From assembly GCA_004369045.1 (NCBI GenBank), contig ML213524.1, positions 393,667 to 457,666 of the forward strand: a DNA stretch of 64,000 bases, written 5' to 3'. Made by a program: the position numbers and the translations under genes. Source of the DNA: Heliocybe sulcata (lineage: Eukaryota > Basidiomycota > Agaricomycetes > Gloeophyllales > Gloeophyllaceae). This document shows positions 58,842 to 64,000 of the stretch, piece after piece. Position 1 is the stretch's first letter. The number at the start of each line of letters is the position of its first letter. The notes under the pieces are model-generated. The model was given only the letters and a program-made list of their open reading frames with translations, did not search any database and was not told the origin of the DNA.

Positions 58842-59924
58842 TCAAGGATAAGTCTCGAGAAGAGCGTCCACGGCTGATTTTGGATTCCAGTCGGGCCAAA
58901 GCTCATTGGCAAGGCCCTCGGGCAATGTCTTTCGCAGGTCAGCTCTGCCCTTATCGTAGCACACGAGTAGATAGGCCAGGATGCCTTGGAAAGAGAAGGG
59001 GGGCTCGTCTGCTAGTATCTTCTCCTGGTCTACAATCGGCAAATACGTAGCTTCGAGTTTCTTGCCAGTGCGAGACGTGTAGCTTTCTGCTAGCTCGTTC
59101 AAGGTCTGTGATAGAACTGAGCGCGCTATTCCTGCCACGGAGGAATATGAACGTTACCTTGTGGTCGCCTCCAACGGAGATCATCTTACCTGCAAGCTCC
59201 TTAGCCGGGATATGAGTCAAGAGGTACGCCACGAAACGCGCCCCATCTCTCCGTGTCGTCCAAGTAATAGGCGTATTCCCTTGGCCCCATACCGTGATTT
59301 TGCCCTGGGGAATGTCCCAGCCGGCATAACCCCTGAGCAAGCGAATATGAGTACACCATTGAAGTCTAGGAACTCCGACACAAACAGTTTCACTCACGGA
59401 GCGAACATGAAGTCGGGCCACATGCCGGTGTAGAACAGCGCATACGGCACCCCGATCCTGTCGAGATGTCTGTGGATCAGATCGTGCGAGGCATAAATGC
59501 CATCCGTGATGCCCCTGGAGTACAGACCCCATTCAGAAGGGAGGAATAGCTTCACCCCGGCCGCCTTTGCGGCGTCTGCGAGCGCGTAATCAGCTTTGTC
59601 CTCGTATCCACCGATGACAGAGATTAAGACATCGGCGTCGGTGAGCGCAGAGACGAGGGACTCGTGCGAGCGGTAGTCGACGGTAACAATATGGGCGCCG
59701 AGTTTAGCCAGTTTCTCGAGGATAGCATTCCCGGAAGGACTCTGTTCAAGGTGGATGGTGATAAGGATCAGACAAGGGCATTGCCATGCCAGAGGACTCA
59801 CCGAACGCGTCAGAATCGTAAGGTTCGAGCCTTCGCAATTGGCTATGAGCTTCAGGAATTCCTCTGCAACATACTGGCCCATACAGCCGGCACCAGCAAT
59901 GATGAAGTTCTTCATAGTAGACAT
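58842..59924 (-). CDS. NmrA-like NAD(P)-binding reductase (copy 2)
   Basis: The start is MSTMKNFIIAGAGCMGQYVA at 59924. The order of blocks matches copy 1: LTILTRS, then after an intron AHIVTVDYRSHESLVSAL, VLISVIGGYEDKADYALADA, FLPSEWGLYSRGITDG, YALFYTGMWPDFMF, WDIPQGKITVWGQGNTPITW and TRRDGARFVAYLL. The last exon ends LWPDWNPKSAVDALLETYP. Introns fall at the same four places as in copies 1 and 3. All are GT..AG and keep the frame. The Rossmann Gly motif (GAGCMGQY) is present. It is probably a cytosolic NAD(P)(H)-dependent reductase or redox sensor with unknown substrate. It lies head-away from the SDR gene and 2 kb from copy 3, a small reductase cluster. Confidence 0.85.
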
Positions 59925-60431
59925 GGTACAATGAAATTGAGCATCAATCGGATGATCCTGTTAAGCTGTCCTCTCTGGTTCTTCCACCGGTTTTATGACG
60001 AGGAAAGAAACGCGGATTTGTCCATTTACGCGATCCGCATTGACATCAATCGTACCGATTGCTACTAGTTGCGTACTGTCTATGACGCTCTTGCGTCCGA
60101 GCTGCATGACTTTGTCATTCTGTACATTCAAACGTACCAATGTGGATTGGATCCCAGGAGTATAGTTCACATGAATCTACGACCGCCGGTCCTTAACGTT
60201 TCTCAAGACCGTTATGTGAATGGAGAAGCTAGCCTGAAACTGCTCTTCGGATTTGTGCGACTCGAGCATGTGAGACTTCGCTTGAGATGTATGTAGACAT
60301 AAGTCACATTTCAGTTTCCTGTCATGGCACTAAAAATTCAATATTCAAGCTTCAAGCGGCATGGCATTACGTGGACATGCCGCGAACGAGATCGAGAAGA
60401 GCAAATATAAATGTTAACGTTCAGAGGTCGC

Positions 60432-61064
60432 AGGTATGGCCTGATGAATTTCGGGAGGTTGACCGCCGCCGAAATTAGAGGTATAGCACCTCCGAAATTG
60501 GAGGTGCCGCTAAAAATAAATAACGCGCGTCGCTGGCGCGGGGAATGCCGGCAAACAAATTATGCGTATATAACTACAGCTCCCTTAGGGTACCACTTGT
60601 GGTACCCTAAGGTGTCCAATAGAATACAAAATATACATACATATGACTTGCGCATATACCGCGGGGGTCCGGGGGTGTAACCCCCGGCGTTAAGGTCTGG
60701 TAGGGGGGTCCGGGGGGGTACCGCCCGGCTGGTTAGGGTTCCGTTAAGGTCCGGCTAGGGTCCGGTTAATGTCCGGGTTATGGGATATTTTCCCATGGGG
60801 GTCCGGGGGGCACCCCCGCTTGGTTAGGTTCGGGTCGGTTAGGGTCTGGGTTGGTTAGGGTAGGGTGGTAGGTACTTAAAATATTATTTCATTACTATGG
60901 TACGGGGTAAGCTACGAGGGAAAGAGACTCTAAGTCCCTTCTATACTATATACCAGCGCGCTGTGGCGTGCGTTATTTATTTTTAGCGGCACCTCCAATT
61001 TCGGAGGTGCTATACCTCTAATTTTGGCGGCGGCAAACCTCCCGAAAATCGTCAGGCCATGCCT
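60432..61064. mobile_element. Non-autonomous Mutator-like (MULE) DNA element
   Basis: The ends are long inverted repeats of about 95-110 bp. The left begins AGGTATGGCCTGATG and the right, reverse-complemented, begins AGGCATGGCCTGACG. They share GAAATT..AGAGGTATAGCACC and the stretch through TAAAAATAAATAACGC with only a handful of mismatches. A perfect 10 bp direct repeat, CAGAGGTCGC, flanks both sides (60422-60431 and 61065-61074), as expected of a target-site duplication. Length, long TIRs and the 10 bp duplication point to Mutator-like elements. There is no transposase inside. The core is G-rich with GGGGGTCCGGGGG, GGTTAGGG and GTCCGG runs. Each TIR holds the hairpin GCACCTCC-gaaatt-GGAGGTGC. 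The close match of the TIRs suggests a fairly recent insertion. Confidence 0.85.
60583..60612. repeat. Perfect 14 bp-arm palindrome inside the MULE element
   Basis: CCTTAGGGTACCAC, TT, then GTGGTACCCTAAGG. It could form a strong hairpin. Confidence 0.9.
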
Positions 61065-61167
61065 CAGAGGTCGCCACTTGCAAATTCGAACAAACAAGTT
61101 GCCGGCGCACGTGGTATGTAGCTCGAGCTTGCATCCATCCTCACAGTACAGTTTCCCTGACGTGTTG

Positions 61168-62074
61168 TCACATACTCTCAACCATGGCATCAACAGCAGA
61201 CTTGGGGTTCCACTCCGGCCACCACTTGTTAGCAAGGCCCTCGGGTGACGTCCTAAGGTCGGCTGCACCCTTCTCCCAGGCAACCAGGATCCATGCCACG
61301 ATGGCCTCCCAGGCGAAGGGCGAGCTCCCCTTCAGGATGCTTTCCTGCTCCGAGACCGGCTTGTAGGTGACCTCTAGTTTTTTACCGGTACGAGTCGTAT
61401 AAGCCGCAACAAGCTCATTCAGGGTCTTTCGGGCTCGGAAGGTGAGAAATTTGCCCCTACTAAGCGCAAGCACAGGCGTACCTTTCGGTCACCTTCGATA
61501 GAAATAACTCTACCGGCGAGCTGCTTGGCTGCGAAAGTTGTCAAGGTGTGCGCCACGAAGCGTGCGGCATCTCTCGAAGTGGTCCAAGTGATCGGGCTAT
61601 TCCCGTCTCCGAAGATGGTCACTCTCCCTGCAGGAATGTTCCACCCCAGGAAACTTGTTGAGTGAATTACAAGTGAGTGTGGAACCTCTTCCATCGGGAG
61701 AATCAAACTCACGAAGAGAACGTGAGCTCCGATTGGCCCGTGAAGACCAGGGCGTACGGCAGCCCGATTTCTTCAATATGCTTGTGAACGCGGTTGTGGG
61801 AGATCCAGAATCCATCCGTGATGCCTTTCGAATACAAGCTCCACTCCGACGGAATGAACAATTTTACCCCAGCAGCCTTGGCGGCATCTGCGAGGTTAGG
61901 CTCGATTACATTTCCATAATAAAGTCAAGAGTACTGTGACGACCGACATACTGAGCGTGTCAGGATTACGAACTTCGACACCGCTCCGTTGGCCTTCAAC
62001 TTGAGGAGCTCTTCTGCGACCGGCTTGCCCATACGACCGACCCCCGCGATGGCAAAGCTCTTCATGTCGGACAT
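61168..62074 (-). pseudogene. NmrA-like reductase (copy 3), second coding exon missing
   Basis: MSDMKSFAIAGVGRMGKPVA through KFVILTR, at 62074-61960, is the first exon with an intact Gly motif. Copies 1 and 2 continue with an exon of about 45 residues carrying VDY..SLVSAL and the ADVLISVIGG strand. Here an intron-like GTATGT step joins directly to PNLADAAKAAGVKLFIPSEW. The rest is well kept: YALVFTGQSEL, FLGWNIPAGRVTIFGDGNSP, WTTSRDAARFVAHTL, TLNELVAAYTTRTGKKLEVT and WWPEWNPKSAVDAMVESM. The missing strands are needed for the Rossmann fold, so the protein is unlikely to bind cofactor. Codon use and splice sites elsewhere look intact, so the loss is recent. Whether the short form is still transcribed cannot be told. 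Confidence 0.7.
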
Positions 62075-62776
62075 CTTGCCTGTAGTGCGGACAACTGCGT
62101 TGCTTTCCTCCTGCGTTTACGACAGAATATAAATCTTTCCACCGTTGGCTTGGCAAATCGCGTTTCGAATTCCACATCAACAGCCTCACCAAATCTGCTT
62201 GCGTAGTCTGCACGTTTCTACCGAGCGAAGCGGGTCCCAAAGATAGCCTTGCAATGGGGAGGGTGACGACGCTCTCCCGCTTTGCTCGGTAGGCACAGGT
62301 CTGGTGAGTCTCCTCGATTTTCGCTCACAGGAGTAAGCGGTACCGGCACATATTGACTCGTGCTGGTGAGATACGCCTGTGAGCGGAACTAAGGGTATAT
62401 CTCTGCAGACAAGGTTCAAGGATTCAAAGGAAACCATCCCGTCGCCGTTCCAAAGTTCGAAGCTTGCTTTTGTAACAGCATACCAATATCAAAGGATATG
62501 AGGATCGCATGGAAAGGCGCATATTAAACAAGTGTACATTGTTCATGCTTTCCTGGATGTCCGAAGCGTGTAGACGTAAATGCGGTGCCGGAATGGCAGA
62601 GGAAGAAGTTTCTCACTCACGTGGACGGAGGGCCAGCGTGATCAAGCGTGATGGCTGCTCAAAATGCTATTTCATTCAGATCCAGGCATTCCGGGTGAGC
62701 TCTTGACGTCCATGCACCGTTCTTCTAATCTGCAGTGGCATTTTGCAGGTCTCCCAAAATCTAGCTTGTACCTCGC

Positions 62777-63115
62777 TCACTCCTCAGGCCAAGGTACGTA
62801 TGCGTCGCTGAACGCTCGTCGCTGCCTGGCTATCTGCGCATCCAGATCAGTGTCACTGTTGGTGGTATCAGCCGTGTCTTGCCCCGCTGCCACTGTGGCC
62901 TTCTCCAGTTCGTTCAAGCGGAGCAGATTGACGATTCCGCTTGCAGGAAGGTCAACAGTGTCGTTCGCGTCCCATCTTCGAAGCAAAGCGTCTAAGAGGT
63001 AAATATTTGCAAGGCAGAGACAAGACTCTGCTGCGGGAATCTCCCAGATGATTCGCTCAGCGAAAGTCCAGCGTACGCTCTTTCCTGAGATCCGCAGATT
63101 CGCCGTCCACATCAT
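62777..63115 (-). CDS. Small hypothetical protein, 112 residues
   Basis: An open frame without introns, from MMWTANLRISGKSVRWTFAE to YVPWPEE. The middle (LCLANIYLLDALLRRWDAND) is helical and the tail acidic. No signal peptide, membrane segment or known domain is seen. It is supported only by length and even composition and may be a fragment of a larger gene. Confidence 0.35.
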   Translation of the reverse strand: MMWTANLRISGKSVRWTFAERIIWEIPAAESCLCLANIYLLDALLRRWDANDTVDLPASGIVNLLRLNELEKATVAAGQDTADTTNSDTDLDAQIARQRRAFSDAYVPWPEE

Positions 63116-63299
63116 GTTTTAGCTCTTCCCAAGGCGAGCCGGTCGTAAGGCTGTAGCCGTGGCGCATGCTACATCCTTCTAATGTGTACTAGACTCGCTG
63201 AGTGCCTCGCAGTTAATACATTATATCGCTGACTAACTTGAACAGAAAAAATCATATGTGGGTTCAAGGGTAATAGGAGACAAGGAAATCATCGCCTCT

Positions 63300-64000
63300 G
63301 TGATACGATCAGTATAGAAGGGCAGGAAGCTCCGGCGACTCCCCGTTGGTCTTGATCCACGTACCTGGTCCAAGTGCACGGCCTTGCGCTTTGTCTGTCA
63401 TCTTGAAAGGATACACGACCTGCGTGGTAGAAGGTAAGCAAATCTGATGTCGGAGTCAGACTTCAGATACCGCTCAGATATTATATCTGCAGATGGCATA
63501 TACGCGTCGGCGAACCCATCGCTATTGGCATCGGATAGAAGCAGATGGAATGCCACGTCCTGATCCGCAGTATTCGAGCCAGTAGCAGACTGGACATGGA
63601 GGCTTGATGAAGGTGAGATGGACCCGACGGACATGAACCCAGCGAATGCAGGAGAGGACCCACGACCAACGCCCAATCCTTGCGGCCGCCACCACTCAGC
63701 TGGTGGTTATCCTCCTGAGCAGGGATACACCACATTTCAGTCATGAGTGTGGACGTCGTCGGACGGGGCGTAAGACAGAGTCTCTACCGAGTGCGCGGAA
63801 AAAGATAGGAAGAAGGTAATAATCAATAGCTCAGCGTGAGCCTGTATTTATGCCGTCCACAGACCAGGCATAAACGACGTTCGCGACGGGATCAGCAGAA
63901 GGAAGTGCATCCCGCCCCGTCGCGCGCGGGTCAGGAGATGCAATCATCCAGGCTGCGACGTCGATTAGACTTGCGTTCTCCGTGTGCGGGTCGTAAAGAC
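63300..64000 (-). CDS. Uncertain partial gene at the right edge
   Basis: Minus-strand pieces with protein-like composition lie in order: ENASLIDVAAWMIASPDPRA near the edge, then FAGFMSVGSISPSSSLHVQS and AFHLLLSDANSDGFADAYMP, and ALGPGTWIKTNGESPELPAL near 63400-63310. A possible GTAGAG..CTCAG intron lies near 63775-63700. A confident exon chain cannot be built within the window, and the family is not recognised. It may continue beyond the right edge. Confidence 0.3.

Overview
The window is nuclear DNA of a basidiomycete fungus, most likely a polypore-like Agaricomycete. The evidence is intron-dense genes (many introns of about 50-60 nt with GT..AG ends), several families expanded in Agaricomycetes (TRI5-like terpene synthase, BTB proteins, NmrA-like reductases, TKL-type kinases, P450s, LysM proteins), and close agreement of the conserved genes with basidiomycete orthologues. 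A run of Ns (56154-56738) is an assembly gap. I saw no rRNA or tRNA gene, CRISPR array or LTR element.

Left part (1-20.7 kb): the end of a small membrane-protein gene runs off the left edge. It is followed by a decayed SFT2 gene, then a loose group with a secondary-metabolism flavour: a trichodiene-synthase-like (TRI5) enzyme (4025-5346), a DHA1 drug/polyamine transporter (6606-8619), an NmrA-like reductase (16106-17150) and a cytochrome P450 (17459-19883). A TLC-domain membrane protein, a BTB protein and a 3 kb gene-poor block with decayed tandem repeats (about 12.1-13.5 kb) lie between them.

Middle (22.9-33.7 kb): a recent inverted segmental duplication. Two nearly identical copies of a divergent Cdc20/Cdh1-like WD40 gene (23140-24869 minus; 31718-33447 plus) face each other across a 6 kb spacer that holds the repair endonuclease gene XPF/RAD1 (25814-29437) and a LENG1-like CIR_N gene (29607-30686). 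The left arm ends inside the copied tail of a gene that is complete only beside the right arm, so the right locus looks ancestral.

Right-middle (33.6-55.6 kb): conserved cell-physiology genes. In order: a small conserved hypothetical, a METTL-type protein methyltransferase, the complete GCN2 eIF2alpha kinase, a secreted two-LysM protein, checkpoint kinase CHK1, a metacaspase split into very short exons, a TKL-type pseudokinase, an unknown 354-residue protein, a decayed kinase relic and a mitochondrial-type HotDog thioesterase. GCN2, CHK1, XPF, the Cdc20-like pair and the metacaspase all belong to stress, checkpoint or death pathways, but they have separate promoters and their proximity may be chance.

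Right end (56-64 kb): an extended SDR reductase lacking part of its C-terminal domain, two more NmrA-like reductases (one lacking its second coding exon), and between them a 633 bp non-autonomous element with long inverted termini and a 10 bp target duplication, as expected of a Mutator-like (MULE) element. The last 2 kb hold only weakly supported fragments.
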